From Cryobacterium lactosi (GTDB taxonomy: Bacteria; Actinomycetota; Actinomycetes; Actinomycetales; Microbacteriaceae), in the NCBI RefSeq assembly GCF_004403945.1, contig NZ_SOHM01000007.1, positions 62,001 to 126,000 of the forward strand: DNA of 64,000 nucleotides, in the 5' to 3' direction. Under the pieces are notes generated by a model. It saw only the letters and a program-made list of their open reading frames with translations, was not told where the DNA came from and made no database searches. Positions 1-9,288 of the stretch are shown here, piece after piece. Position 1 is the stretch's first letter. Each line of letters opens with the position of its first letter. The translations under genes and the position numbers were made by a program.

Positions 1-744
1 TACGTCCGTGCCCTGACCGACTCCGCGTTCCTGGCCGGACTCGGCCGGGTCGGCCTGTTCTTCATCATCCAGGTGCCGATCATGCTCGGCCTGGCCCTGT
101 TCCTGGCCCTGGCGCTCGACAGCGCTCGCGGCCGGGGATCGAAAGCCGTGCGCCTACTGATCTTTGTGCCGTATGCGGTGCCGGCGGTGGTCGCCACGCT
201 GATGTGGGGCTACCTGTACGGGCCCGACTTCGGACCGATCGCCCAGATCTCCCGGGCGGTCGGGCTCGGGACTCCGGACTTCCTCTCGCCGGAGTCGATT
301 CTCGGCTCGATGATGAACATCGTCACCTGGGAGTTCGTCGGCTACAACATGATCATCATGTACGCGGCCCTCCGGTCGATCCCCGCCGAACTCTACGAAG
401 CGGCCGAGATCGACGGCGCCGGCCAATTCCGGTTGGCGTGGAGCATCAAGATCCCTGCCATCAGGCCGGCGCTCATGCTCACGGTGATCTTCTCGATCAT
501 CGGCTCCTTCCAGCTTTTCGCCGAGCCGAGTCTGCTGAACGCGATCGCCCCCGACGCGATCTCAACCTCGTTCACGCCCAACTACTACGCCTACAACCTC
601 GCCTTCATCAACCAGGAGCTGAACTACGCGGCAGCCATCGCGTTCCTCCTCGGAGTCGTGATCGCCATCGTGTCGTACTTCGTCCAACTCGCCGGGGAAC
701 GCCGGGAACGGGTCGGCCATGCTGAAAGGGGAATTGAGCCATGA
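1..744 (+). CDS. Sugar ABC transporter permease, MalF type (5' end outside window)
   Basis: The frame is open from base 1, so the N-terminus lies upstream; 247 residues are visible. It is one of two membrane subunits of a carbohydrate importer. Several hydrophobic segments are visible, as is the cytoplasmic EAA loop that contacts the ATPase (EAAEIDGAGQFRLAWSIKIP, around codons 135-154 of the visible part). The stop codon overlaps the next permease start (ATGA, 741-744), so the two are translationally coupled. The solute-binding protein is not in view and is probably upstream. The GH42 and GH94 genes downstream suggest cellobiose or another beta-linked oligosaccharide as cargo; that is inference from neighbours. 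Confidence 0.9.
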   Translation, partial: YVRALTDSAFLAGLGRVGLFFIIQVPIMLGLALFLALALDSARGRGSKAVRLLIFVPYAVPAVVATLMWGYLYGPDFGPIAQISRAVGLGTPDFLSPESILGSMMNIVTWEFVGYNMIIMYAALRSIPAELYEAAEIDGAGQFRLAWSIKIPAIRPALMLTVIFSIIGSFQLFAEPSLLNAIAPDAISTSFTPNYYAYNLAFINQELNYAAAIAFLLGVVIAIVSYFVQLAGERRERVGHAERGIEP

Positions 745-1676
745 CCTCCATCGACACGAGCCTGATCACGACGGACGATGCGAGCGATGGCACGGCATCC
801 CCGCCTCGCACCGGTCGCCGGTACTCGCCGGAGGGGCGCCGCAGCCTGCTGCTCACAATTCTGCTGTGGCTGTGTGTTCTCTACTTCGTGCTCCCGCTGT
901 GGTGGTTGTTCGTCTCCTCGACCAAGAACAACTCCGCGCTCTTCTCGACCTTCGGCATGTGGTTCGGCGGAGACTTCTCGTTGTGGGAGAACCTGCAGAC
1001 TCTCTTCACCGTGCGCGACGGGATCTTCCTGCGCTGGATGCTCAACACCTTCGTCTACGCGTTCGTGTCCGCGGCCGGAGCCACACTGCTGGCCACCATG
1101 GCGGGCTATTCGTTCGCGAAATACGACTTCCCCGGCAAGAAGCTGCTCTTCAGCGCGACCCTCGGTGCCGTGATGATCCCGTTGACCGCCCTCGCGCTGC
1201 CGACCTACCTACTGTTCTCCCAGGCGGGCCTGACGGACACTCCGTGGGCGGTCATCATCCCGTCGCTGGTGAGCCCCTTCGGGGTCTATCTGATGCGGGT
1301 CTATGCGGCCGATGCGATTCCCGACGGCCTCATCGAGGCGGCGCGGGTGGACGGCGCTGGAGAGTTCCGGATCTTCGCCCAGGTCGGCCTGCGCCTGCTC
1401 GGTCCGGGCTTGGTGACGGTGTTCCTGTTCTCCCTCGTGGCGACCTGGAACAACTACTTCCTGCCGCTGATCATGCTGAACAGTTCCGAGCTCTACCCCA
1501 TCACCGTGGGCCTGGCTCAGCTGCAATCCGCGGCGTCGGCGGGCGGCGGTTCCCAGGCGCTCTTCTCAACGGTGATCACGGGATCGTTCGTGTCGATCCT
1601 CCCGCTGGTCATCGCGTTCCTGTTCTTACAGCGTTACTGGCAGTCCGGTCTCGCCAGCGGTGGAGTGAAAGGTTGA
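741..1676 (+). CDS. Sugar ABC transporter permease, MalG type
   Basis: The 311-residue protein is the second membrane subunit of the importer. It has a hydrophilic N-terminus of about 35 residues, six predicted membrane segments, and the EAA loop motif EAARVDGAGEFRIF about two thirds along. The ATG overlaps the stop of the preceding permease by 4 bases. No ATPase gene is present, as is usual for the CUT1 family, where a shared MsiK/MalK-type ATPase is encoded elsewhere. The GH42 gene starts 3 bases after the stop, so permeases and glycosidase should share a transcript. Confidence 0.92.
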   Translation: MTSIDTSLITTDDASDGTASPPRTGRRYSPEGRRSLLLTILLWLCVLYFVLPLWWLFVSSTKNNSALFSTFGMWFGGDFSLWENLQTLFTVRDGIFLRWMLNTFVYAFVSAAGATLLATMAGYSFAKYDFPGKKLLFSATLGAVMIPLTALALPTYLLFSQAGLTDTPWAVIIPSLVSPFGVYLMRVYAADAIPDGLIEAARVDGAGEFRIFAQVGLRLLGPGLVTVFLFSLVATWNNYFLPLIMLNSSELYPITVGLAQLQSAASAGGGSQALFSTVITGSFVSILPLVIAFLFLQRYWQSGLASGGVKG

Positions 1677-1678
1677 TC

Positions 1679-3697
1679 ATGACGATCTGGTATGGAGGGG
1701 ACTACAACCCGGAGCAGTGGCCGAGGGAGATCTGGGACGAGGACGTGCGTCTGATGAACCGGGCGGGCGTGTCGCTTGCGACGGTGGGAGTGTTCTCCTG
1801 GGCGCGGCTGGAACCCCGTGAAGGGGACTACGACTTCGCCTGGCTCGACGAGGTGCTCGACCTGCTGCACGCCAACGGTGTGCGGGTCGACCTCGCCACC
1901 GCGACGGCGTCACCGCCACCCTGGCTGGCGCTGCGGTATCCGCAGACGCTGCCCGTGACCGAGCACGGCGTGCGCCTCTCGGTGGGCAGCCGGCAGCAGT
2001 ACTGCCCGAGCTCACCCGTGTACCGCCAGAAGGCAGCGGAACTCGTCCGACGCATCGTCGAACGCTACGCCGACCATCCGGCGCTTGAGTTGTGGCACGT
2101 CAACAACGAATACGGCTGCCACGTCAGCCACTGCTACTGCGAGGTCTCCGCCGAGGCCTTCCGGGACTGGCTGCGCGCAAAGTACGGCGACGTCGAGGAA
2201 CTCAACCGGGTCTGGGGCACAGCGTTCTGGTCACAACGGTACGACTCGTTCACCGAGGTTTCTCCGCCGCGGGCGGCACCCACCTTCCGCAACCCCACCC
2301 AACTGCTCGACTTCGACCGGTTCTCCAACGACGAACTCCTCGCCTGCTACCGGGCCGAAGCCGCCATCATCCGCGACCGCTCCGCAATACCCGTCACCAC
2401 GAACTTCATGGGGTTCTTCAAGGCCGTGGACTACTGGGCGTGGGCGCGCGAGGTCGACGTCGTCAGCGACGACACCTACCCCGATCCCGCCGACCCCGAT
2501 GCGCCCGCGTATGCGGCGATGGTGCGGGACCTCATGCGTTCGCTCGGCGGTGGGGCGCCGTGGCTGCTGATGGAGCAGGCGCCGAGCGCTGTCAACTGGC
2601 GGCGGCAGAACGCCGCGAAAGCGCCCGGGCAGATGCGGGCCTGGTCCTACCAGTCCGTGGCCCGAGGGGCCGACGGCGTCCTCTTCTTCCAGTGGCGGCA
2701 ATCCGCGGCTGGCTCCGAGAAATTCCACTCCGGGCTGGTCCCGCACGCCGGAACCGACACGCGGCTGTGGCGCGAGGTGGAACAGCTGGGCAGCGAGCTG
2801 GCGGCCCTCTCGGTGCGCACGGGTGCCGAGGCGATTGCCGGCACCCGGGTGCCGTCGAGCGTCGCCATCACCCTCGACTGGGACAGCTGGTGGGCGATTG
2901 AGCAACCGGCCGCCCCCACCGACGTGTCATATCTGCGTATCCTGTTCGCCTGGCATCGCGCCCTCACCGAGTCAGGGGTCACCGTCGATTTCGTCCGATC
3001 GGATGCCGACCTCTCCGGCTACAGCCTCGTCGTCGCCCCGGCGCATTTCACCGCCACCGATGCGCAGGTGGCGAACCTGGCGGCGTTCGCCCAGACGGGC
3101 ACCCTCGTCGTCGGGTTCGGCACCGCGGTGACCGATGAGAACCTCCACGTGAGGCTCGGCGGCTATCTCGGCGCACCGCTTCGGAGCGCGCTCGGCGTGT
3201 GGATCGAGGAGTTCGCGCCGCCGGCCGCCCCTGATCCGCAGAACCTCGGCACCGGCACTCCCCCGGCGCTCGCCCTGGAGGGCGCGGTCCTCGGCGGTGC
3301 GGGCGCGGGTGGGGTCTGGGCCGAATACCTGCGGGTAGAGGATGCCGAGACTCTGGCGACCTTCGGTGATGGTGCACTCAGCGGCTGGCCAGCGGTGACT
3401 CGTCGGGCGACCCCGGGCGGAGCGGGCTGGTACGTGGCCACGCTGCCCGAGCCGGCCGCCCTCCAGCGGCTGGCCGCCGCGGTGCTCCTGGACGCCGGCA
3501 TCGAACCGCCGGCACCGGTGACGCGAGGCGGACGGGTGGAGTGCGTGCGCCGGGGCGGATCCCTGTTCGTGATCAATCACGGTGCGGATGAAGCCGTGCT
3601 CCAGATCGACGGTACCGACCTGCTGACGGGCGCGCCGACATCCGGGATGCGGCTGCCGCAGCACGGAGTGGCAATCGTGCGGCCCCGGGAGGTATGA
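1679..3697 (+). CDS. GH42 beta-galactosidase
   Basis: The predicted 672-residue enzyme hydrolyses terminal beta-galactosides. It starts MTIWYGGDYNPEQW, the typical GH42 N-terminus, and its length is normal for the family. The acid/base glutamate is E144 in HVNNEYG and the nucleophile is E299 in LLMEQAPSAVNW. The middle part matches the trimerisation domain and a small C-terminal beta domain follows. No signal peptide is seen, so it should act on imported sugar in the cytoplasm. The frame stays open far upstream through the permease, but the ATG at 1679 has GAAAGG at good spacing and follows the permease stop by 2 bases. The galactoside or arabinoside substrate cannot be told from sequence. 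Confidence 0.93.
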   Translation: MTIWYGGDYNPEQWPREIWDEDVRLMNRAGVSLATVGVFSWARLEPREGDYDFAWLDEVLDLLHANGVRVDLATATASPPPWLALRYPQTLPVTEHGVRLSVGSRQQYCPSSPVYRQKAAELVRRIVERYADHPALELWHVNNEYGCHVSHCYCEVSAEAFRDWLRAKYGDVEELNRVWGTAFWSQRYDSFTEVSPPRAAPTFRNPTQLLDFDRFSNDELLACYRAEAAIIRDRSAIPVTTNFMGFFKAVDYWAWAREVDVVSDDTYPDPADPDAPAYAAMVRDLMRSLGGGAPWLLMEQAPSAVNWRRQNAAKAPGQMRAWSYQSVARGADGVLFFQWRQSAAGSEKFHSGLVPHAGTDTRLWREVEQLGSELAALSVRTGAEAIAGTRVPSSVAITLDWDSWWAIEQPAAPTDVSYLRILFAWHRALTESGVTVDFVRSDADLSGYSLVVAPAHFTATDAQVANLAAFAQTGTLVVGFGTAVTDENLHVRLGGYLGAPLRSALGVWIEEFAPPAAPDPQNLGTGTPPALALEGAVLGGAGAGGVWAEYLRVEDAETLATFGDGALSGWPAVTRRATPGGAGWYVATLPEPAALQRLAAAVLLDAGIEPPAPVTRGGRVECVRRGGSLFVINHGADEAVLQIDGTDLLTGAPTSGMRLPQHGVAIVRPREV

Positions 3698-3783
3698 GCG
3701 ATCCAGGCACGGGTCGGACCCTGAGCCGGAATTCCCCTCCCGGGATCTTCCCGTGAGGCTGCTAGAGTCAACGAAAGCACTCG

Positions 3784-3797
3784 TGAGAGCGCTCTCA
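3784..3797. promoter_or_regulatory. CebR/LacI-type operator palindrome before the cellobiose phosphorylase
   Basis: TGAGAGCGCTCTCA is a perfect 14-base palindrome that differs from the Streptomyces CebR box (TGGGAGCGCTCCCA) at two symmetrical positions. It lies 16 bases after a possible -10 hexamer TAGAGT (3763-3768) and about 86 bases before the GH94 start, a position suited to repression of initiation or early elongation. No LacI-family gene is visible in the window. Confidence 0.7.
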
Positions 3798-3883
3798 TTG
3801 AGACTAGGCCCGGCTACGGCGGCGGATTCAGGACGTTGAATCTTGCCCTCCAGACGGACCGTGGATACCGAAAAGGTGCACGC

Positions 3884-6355
3884 ATGAAGTTCGGCCACTT
3901 CGACGACGAAGCCAGGGAATATGTCATCGAGACCCCGTTGACCCCCTATCCGTGGATCAACTATCTCGGCAGTGAGGACTTCTTCTCACTGGTCTCGCAC
4001 ACGGCGGGCGGGTACACCTTCTACAAGGACGCCAAGATGCGTCGCCTCACCCGCTACCGCTACAACGACATCCCCACCGACTCCGGCGGACGGTACTTCT
4101 TCATCAAGGACGGCGACGATGTCTGGACGTCGAGCTGGCTGCCGATGAAGAAGGACCTCGACTTCTTCGAGACCCGCCACGGCATGGGGTATACCCGCAT
4201 CACCGGAGAACGCGGCGGCCTGCGCGTCTCCACCCTCTACTTCGTTCCCCTGGGCGAGACGGCGGAGGTTCAGAAGGTCACGATCACGAACACGTCCGAC
4301 GCGGTCAAGACGTTCTCGTTGTTCTCCTACCTCGAGTTCTGCCTGTGGAACGCCCAGGACGACCAGACCAACTACCAGCGCAACCTCTCCATCGGCGAGG
4401 TCGAGGTGGAGGGCAGCGCGATCTACCACAAGACCGAATACCGGGAGCGTCGCGACCACTACGCCGTCTACGGGGTGAATGCCGAGATCGCCGGCTTCGA
4501 CACCGACCGTGAGACCTTCGTGGGACTCTACGAGACGCTGGCCGAGGCCAAGGTGCCGCACGCGGGAAAGGCCGCGAACTCGATGGCCTCCGGCTGGTAC
4601 CCGATCGGTTCGCACCAGGTCGACTCGACCCTGCAGCCCGGGGAGAGCCGGGACCTGGTCTTCGTGCTCGGCTACGTCGAGAACAACGCCGAAACCGGCG
4701 AGGAGAAGTGGGCCGACGACGCCAAGCAGGTCATCAACAAGGCCCGCGCCCAGGCCCTGCTGGCCCGCCTGTCCACCACCGAAGCCGCTGACGCGGCCTT
4801 CGACGCCCTCGGCGTCTATTGGACGGACCTGCTCTCCGCCTACACGGTGACGTCTCCGGACGACAAGCTCAACCGGATGGTCAACATCTGGAACCAGTAC
4901 CAGTGCATGGTGACCTTCAACATGAGCCGCTCGGCGTCGTACTTCGAGACGGGCATTGGCCGCGGCATGGGCTTCCGGGACTCCACCCAGGACCTGCTCG
5001 GTTTTGTGCACCTGATCCCGGACCGTGCCCGCGAGCGCATCCTGGACATCGCCGCGACCCAGCTACCGGACGGTTCTGCGTACCACCAGTACCAGCCGCT
5101 GACCAAGCGCGGCAACAACGAACTCGGCTCGGGCTTCAACGACGATCCGGCCTGGCTGATCATCGGAGTGGACGGTTACCTCAAGGAGACCGGCGACTAC
5201 ACGATCCTCGACGAAGTGGTGCCGTTCGACAACAACGACGCCCTCGCCGAGACCCTGTACACCCACCTCACCCGGTCGTTCGAGTTCACCCTGAACAACC
5301 TCGGGCCGCACGGGCTGCCGCTGATCGGGCGGGCCGACTGGAACGACTGCCTGAACCTGAACTGCTTCTCCACCACACCGGGAGAGTCCTTCCAGACCAC
5401 CGAGAACCAGGCCGGCGGAGTGGCGGAGTCGACCTTCATCGCCGCGCAGTTCGTTCTCGCCGCCGGGCAGTACGCGACCATCGCCGAACGCGGCGGTGAC
5501 ACCGTGCAGGCGGACAAGGCCCGCAAGGCCGCCGCTGACATGAGCCAGGCGTTGCTGACCCACGGCTGGGACGGCGACTGGTTCCTGCGCGCCTACGATT
5601 TCTACGGCAACAAGGTCGGTACGCACGAAGACACCGAGGGTCAGATCTGGATCGAGCCGCAGGGCTTCGCCGTTCTGGCCGGTGTCGGGGTCGAGCACAA
5701 CAGCGACGGCACCCCGGTGAAGACGAGCCCCGCGTTCCGGGCGCTGGACGCCGTGGACCGGTTGCTCGGCTCCGACCACGGCCTGGTGTTGCAGTACCCC
5801 GCCTACCGGAGCTACCGCATCGAACTGGGCGAGGTCTCGACCTATCCCCCGGGCTACAAGGAGAACGGCGGCATCTTCTGCCACAACAACCCGTGGGTGA
5901 TCATCGGCGAGACCGTGCTCGGCCGCGGCGCGAAGGCGTTCGACCACTACCGGAAGATCACGCCGGCCTACCGGGAGGAGATCTCCGAGGTGCACCGCAC
6001 CGAACCGTATGTCTACGCGCAGATGATCGCCGGCAAGGAAGCTTCCAGGCACGGCGAGGCGAAAAACTCCTGGCTGACCGGAACGGCGGCCTGGAACTTC
6101 GTCACGGTCTCCCAGTACCTGCTGGGTGTGCGCACCGACTACGACGGCCTGGTGGTCGACCCGCAGATCGGACCGGATGTCGCGGAGTTCACCGTCACCC
6201 GGCAGGCCCGGGGGGCCACGTACGTGATCACGGTGGCCAACTCGGGCCGTGAGGGTTCCCGCGCGAGCCTCGAGGTCGACGGTGTCGCCATCGAGGGCCG
6301 CACGGTGCCGTACGCTCCGGCCGGTGCGACCGTGCAGGTGCGCGCGACTCTGTAG
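3884..6355 (+). CDS. cbp: GH94 cellobiose phosphorylase
   Basis: The 823-residue enzyme converts cellobiose and phosphate to alpha-glucose 1-phosphate and glucose. The N-terminus [15 protein letters not shown] and motifs [39 protein letters not shown] and [12 protein letters not shown] closely resemble Cellulomonas cellobiose phosphorylase. The general acid should be D488 (second Asp of DWND). The fold is expected to be an N-terminal beta-sandwich followed by an (alpha/alpha)6 barrel. ATG 3884 is chosen over an open upstream extension because AAAAGG precedes it at 7-8 bases and homologues begin here. No export signal. It sits behind its own operator-bearing 186-base gap, so it may be transcribed apart from the permease/GH42 genes. 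Confidence 0.95.
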   Translation: MKFGHFDDEAREYVIETPLTPYPWINYLGSEDFFSLVSHTAGGYTFYKDAKMRRLTRYRYNDIPTDSGGRYFFIKDGDDVWTSSWLPMKKDLDFFETRHGMGYTRITGERGGLRVSTLYFVPLGETAEVQKVTITNTSDAVKTFSLFSYLEFCLWNAQDDQTNYQRNLSIGEVEVEGSAIYHKTEYRERRDHYAVYGVNAEIAGFDTDRETFVGLYETLAEAKVPHAGKAANSMASGWYPIGSHQVDSTLQPGESRDLVFVLGYVENNAETGEEKWADDAKQVINKARAQALLARLSTTEAADAAFDALGVYWTDLLSAYTVTSPDDKLNRMVNIWNQYQCMVTFNMSRSASYFETGIGRGMGFRDSTQDLLGFVHLIPDRARERILDIAATQLPDGSAYHQYQPLTKRGNNELGSGFNDDPAWLIIGVDGYLKETGDYTILDEVVPFDNNDALAETLYTHLTRSFEFTLNNLGPHGLPLIGRADWNDCLNLNCFSTTPGESFQTTENQAGGVAESTFIAAQFVLAAGQYATIAERGGDTVQADKARKAAADMSQALLTHGWDGDWFLRAYDFYGNKVGTHEDTEGQIWIEPQGFAVLAGVGVEHNSDGTPVKTSPAFRALDAVDRLLGSDHGLVLQYPAYRSYRIELGEVSTYPPGYKENGGIFCHNNPWVIIGETVLGRGAKAFDHYRKITPAYREEISEVHRTEPYVYAQMIAGKEASRHGEAKNSWLTGTAAWNFVTVSQYLLGVRTDYDGLVVDPQIGPDVAEFTVTRQARGATYVITVANSGREGSRASLEVDGVAIEGRTVPYAPAGATVQVRATL

Positions 6356-6389
6356 GGAACCACTTGCGGCCGGCCGGACAATAGTGGGT

Positions 6390-7115
6390 ATGGACGTCTC
6401 CCGAACAGCCCGAGCACGGGCCTGGCAGCTGTGGGTCGCCGTTGGGTGCGTCGGTGTGCTGATCACCGGATGCGGGCACGGCGACGCCACGGAACCGGCT
6501 GGAGCCGGCCCGACCATCGGCCCGATACCAGCCGGCCCCAGTCCTGCCGAGGTTTTCACGGCGTGCAGCCCACCGGGGATCGTGGACTACGAGCCGATCG
6601 AGTCGCTGGCCATTCTGGCCGAGGACAGCACCGTGGTGATCGCGGGTGAAATCGATCGGATCCAGGCCGGCCGCGACACCACCTACAGCGCACCGAACAA
6701 GGCGTCCACGACCGGCAGCGCGGTGATCGTCGTGCGGGACGTCACGGTGGTGTACGGAGAATTGGAGCCGGCCGTCAACGGCAGCGTCTACATCGAATTT
6801 GCGTCGAGCAGTCCGGATGAGTGCGCGGGAACGGTGCCGCCTGGAACGGCGGTCGTCGCCTATCTGGAGCCCGCCTGGGACGGTGCCCGCCGTTACGTGG
6901 ACGAGTACCTGGACCAGACCTCGGTGTACACGGAGATCGAGGCCCCGGGCGCCGGTCGTCCCGCCGGCCAGCCGCTGTACCAGGCATCCGCGCTCGAGGG
7001 CCTGGTCTGGCAGATCCCGGGCAGCGCCGATGTGGTCTGGCCGCTCTACCTGGGCACCGGCCCCGGGGCGATCCGCGAGGCGCTCCCCGACGGCACTCTC
7101 GCCGGCCCGGAGTGA
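6390..7115 (+). CDS. Putative lipoprotein of unknown function
   Basis: The 241-residue protein starts with a basic stretch (RTARARAW), a hydrophobic segment, and a lipobox-like LITGC near residue 27, followed by a Gly/Ala/Pro-rich linker. This indicates an exported lipid-anchored protein. I do not recognise the mature domain, which has about 190 residues with beta-rich segments (VVIAGEIDRIQ, AVIVVRDVTVVYGE). An in-frame GTG at 6384 is an alternative start. No clear Shine-Dalgarno is seen, and CAATAG 5-10 bases before the ATG could be a -10 of a leaderless transcript. It follows the GH94 gene by 34 bases, but nothing links it to sugar use. Confidence 0.72.
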   Translation: MDVSRTARARAWQLWVAVGCVGVLITGCGHGDATEPAGAGPTIGPIPAGPSPAEVFTACSPPGIVDYEPIESLAILAEDSTVVIAGEIDRIQAGRDTTYSAPNKASTTGSAVIVVRDVTVVYGELEPAVNGSVYIEFASSSPDECAGTVPPGTAVVAYLEPAWDGARRYVDEYLDQTSVYTEIEAPGAGRPAGQPLYQASALEGLVWQIPGSADVVWPLYLGTGPGAIREALPDGTLAGPE

Positions 7116-7130
7116 ACCTGACCGGGCTCA

Positions 7131-7174
7131 GCGATCCGCGGGTCAAGCGCCGTTGCGCGGCGCCCGCGAATCGC
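7131..7174. terminator. Possible bidirectional hairpin between convergent genes
   Basis: GCGATCCGCGGG (7131-7142) pairs with CCCGCGAATCGC (7163-7174) with one mismatch, and an inner stem GCGCCG/CGGCGC lies in the loop. It sits between the convergent lipoprotein and ABC-F genes. There is no T-run, so it may only assist termination. Confidence 0.35.
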
Positions 7175-7189
7175 AGGGGCGGCAGGCGG

Positions 7190-8785
7190 TCAGGCGACGG
7201 CGACCTCGACCTCGCCGGGCTCGGCGCCCTCGCTGCCGAAGATCAGGCGGCGGTTGGCGATCTTGTCGGTGAAGAACCTGTCGTGGCTGACCACGACCAC
7301 GGCGCCGGGGAAGTGCAGCAGGGCGCGCTCCATCACCTGGGTGCTTGACATGTCCAGGTGGTTGGTCGGCTCGTCCAGCAGCAGCACCGACGCGCCGGAA
7401 AGCAGGCACTGGGCCATCGCCACGCGGGCCTTCTGGCCACCCGACAAATTGCCGATCTTCTGTTTGAGGTCGGCCTCGGAGAACTGGAACATGGTGAGGA
7501 ACCGGTTCACCGACTTGCGGGTGGCGGTGAACGCCAGGCTGCCCTCGAGCGCGTTGACGGCGTGGCTGACGGTGTCGGTATCGTCGAGTTCCGCGAGGAC
7601 CTGGTTGTACGACACCATGCCCGCACCCTTGGCCCAGTCCACCTCACCGTGATCGGCCGATTCCTCCCCGGTGAGCACCCGGAGCAGGGTGGTCTTGCCG
7701 CTGCCGTTGGCGCCGAGCACCACGATGCGGTTGCCGCGACGGATCTCGAAGCTCAGGTCGTTGAAGAGCACCTTGTCGCCGTAGGCCTTGCTGAGCATCT
7801 CCACCCGGCAGAGCACATCCTTGACGTGCAGGTTGCCGTAGATCTCGGTGATGATCTTGTCGACCGGTCGCGGCGTGCGGGACTTCTTGATGGTGGCCAG
7901 CTGGCTGCCGAGCTTGCGGCTGGCCGCCTTCTGGGCTTCGCGCCGGTCGGCGATGCCCTCGGACTCGAAGGCGAGGAGTTCGGACTCGTGCACGAACTGC
8001 GCCTCGAGGGTCTTGAGCCGGAACTGCTTCTGCACGACGTACTCGCCGAAGTTGCCCGGGTACTCGTGCAGGTGGAAGTTCTCCAGTTCGATGATGCGGG
8101 TCACGACGGCGTCGAGGAAGGTACGGTCGTGCGACACGATCACGGCGGCGCCCTTGAAATCGCGGAACCAGCCCTCCAGCCATTCCACGCCGGCGACGTC
8201 GAGGTAGTTGGTGGGCTCATCGAGCAGCAGCACATCGGGCGCCTCGAGCAGGATCTTCGCCAGGGCGGCACGGTTGCGCCAGCCGCCGGACAGCTCGTCG
8301 ATCGCACAGCTGCGATGGGCCTCGTCGAAGCCCAGGATGGTCAGGGCCGCGTCGATGCGGCGCGGGTAGTCCCAGCCGTCCAACCGGTCCATGTCCTCGA
8401 ACAGTTCGGACTGGCGGTGGATCAGCCGGTCCAGCTCGGCGCTGGCCGACGAATCAGCGGCGATCGCGGCATCGATGGACGCGAGTTCGGCCTCCACGGC
8501 CTTGATCTCCACGAAGAGTGCGTCGAGCACCTCGGTGATGGTGGACTCTCCGTTCAGCTCGGAGAACTGGGAGAAGTAGCCGATCTTCACCCCGTCGTCG
8601 ACCGTGACGGTTCCGGTATCCGGGGTCACCTGGCCGAGGATCAGCTTGATCAGGGTGGTCTTTCCCGACCCGTTCCGGCCGATCATGCCGACCCGGTCCC
8701 CCGGCTCAAGGCGGAAGAAGGTCTCGCGGAGCACCTGGGTGTTCTCGAAACGCACACTGACGTCGTTCAGCCTGATCAGGCTCAT
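7190..8785 (-). CDS. ABC-F family ATPase
   Basis: The 531-residue soluble protein has two ABC domains and no membrane segments. Walker A motifs are GRNGSGKTT and GANGSGKTT, signatures are LSGGWRNRAALAKILL and LSGGQKARVAMAQCLL, and both Walker B motifs end in LLLDEPTN. The segment between the domains is the usual charged linker that reaches into the ribosome in this family. ABC-F proteins act on translating ribosomes (EttA/Uup-like) and some give antibiotic resistance; which applies here cannot be told. The frame is open 62 codons further upstream, but that part is low-complexity, and MSLIRLNDVSVRF at 8785 is the conserved start. Confidence 0.9.
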   Translation of the reverse strand: MSLIRLNDVSVRFENTQVLRETFFRLEPGDRVGMIGRNGSGKTTLIKLILGQVTPDTGTVTVDDGVKIGYFSQFSELNGESTITEVLDALFVEIKAVEAELASIDAAIAADSSASAELDRLIHRQSELFEDMDRLDGWDYPRRIDAALTILGFDEAHRSCAIDELSGGWRNRAALAKILLEAPDVLLLDEPTNYLDVAGVEWLEGWFRDFKGAAVIVSHDRTFLDAVVTRIIELENFHLHEYPGNFGEYVVQKQFRLKTLEAQFVHESELLAFESEGIADRREAQKAASRKLGSQLATIKKSRTPRPVDKIITEIYGNLHVKDVLCRVEMLSKAYGDKVLFNDLSFEIRRGNRIVVLGANGSGKTTLLRVLTGEESADHGEVDWAKGAGMVSYNQVLAELDDTDTVSHAVNALEGSLAFTATRKSVNRFLTMFQFSEADLKQKIGNLSGGQKARVAMAQCLLSGASVLLLDEPTNHLDMSSTQVMERALLHFPGAVVVVSHDRFFTDKIANRRLIFGSEGAEPGEVEVAVA

Positions 8786-8852
8786 GGGTTCTGCACTCTC
8801 GGGGTTGGTTCGTCCAGCAGGGTCAGTCGACCCGGCGATGTCTGGCGGCTGG

Positions 8853-9224
8853 TCAGTCGCTGTGTTCGGCGGCATCGACGATGCCGATGAAGCGGCTGCC
8901 GATGCCGTCGACCTCGCGTCGGCTGAGCCCGGCAGCGGCGGCGGGAAGTTCGTCGTAGCCGTGGTGGTCACAGGTCAGATAGCTGAACTCCGGCCACCAC
9001 TTCTTGGGCCGTGCGGCCTCGGTGAACCCGCAGACGCTGCAGGTCAGTTCGATCCACACGGGCTTCTTGCCGGTGCGGTTGGCCCGCGACTGCACCAGCC
9101 AGGCCGGCGGGTTCTTCTCGATCTCGGCGAGCTGGGCTTCGGTCATGCGGCTGGGAAGGTCGTGGCGCTGGGCCATCTCGAGGGGAATGTCGAGGCGGAG
9201 CGCTGCTTCTCGTCTGGTTATCAT
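8853..9224 (-). CDS. Conserved hypothetical protein with a zinc-ribbon-like cysteine pattern
   Basis: The protein has 123 residues from the ATG at 9224; a TTG at 9233 would add three. The N-terminal half looks helical (ITRREAALRLDIPLEMAQRH and a basic tract RANRTGKKP). The C-terminal half has CSVC and then CDHH about 25 residues later, spaced like a small metal-binding site. I recognise the family only as an actinobacterial protein of unknown function. It lies upstream of the ABC-F gene on the same strand with a 67-base gap, so the two could be cotranscribed. Confidence 0.7.
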   Translation of the reverse strand: MITRREAALRLDIPLEMAQRHDLPSRMTEAQLAEIEKNPPAWLVQSRANRTGKKPVWIELTCSVCGFTEAARPKKWWPEFSYLTCDHHGYDELPAAAAGLSRREVDGIGSRFIGIVDAAEHSD

Positions 9225-9288
9225 CAGGTTCAACGATAGGCGCTGCGACCTGTGCCACGGGCCGGTACAGGAACTGGTTCAATGAAGC

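Noticed and set aside
719..1678. Large N-terminal extension of the GH42 gene overlapping the permease
   Set aside because: GH42 proteins start at MTIWYGGDYNPEQW; the upstream part is the permease in another frame.
5063..6559. 498-codon minus-strand frame opposite the GH94 gene
   Set aside because: Overlaps conserved GH94 sequence and lacks motifs or a ribosome site.
7358..8890. 510-codon plus-strand frame opposite the first ABC-F gene
   Set aside because: Antisense to both Walker motifs of a clear ABC-F protein; repetitive composition.
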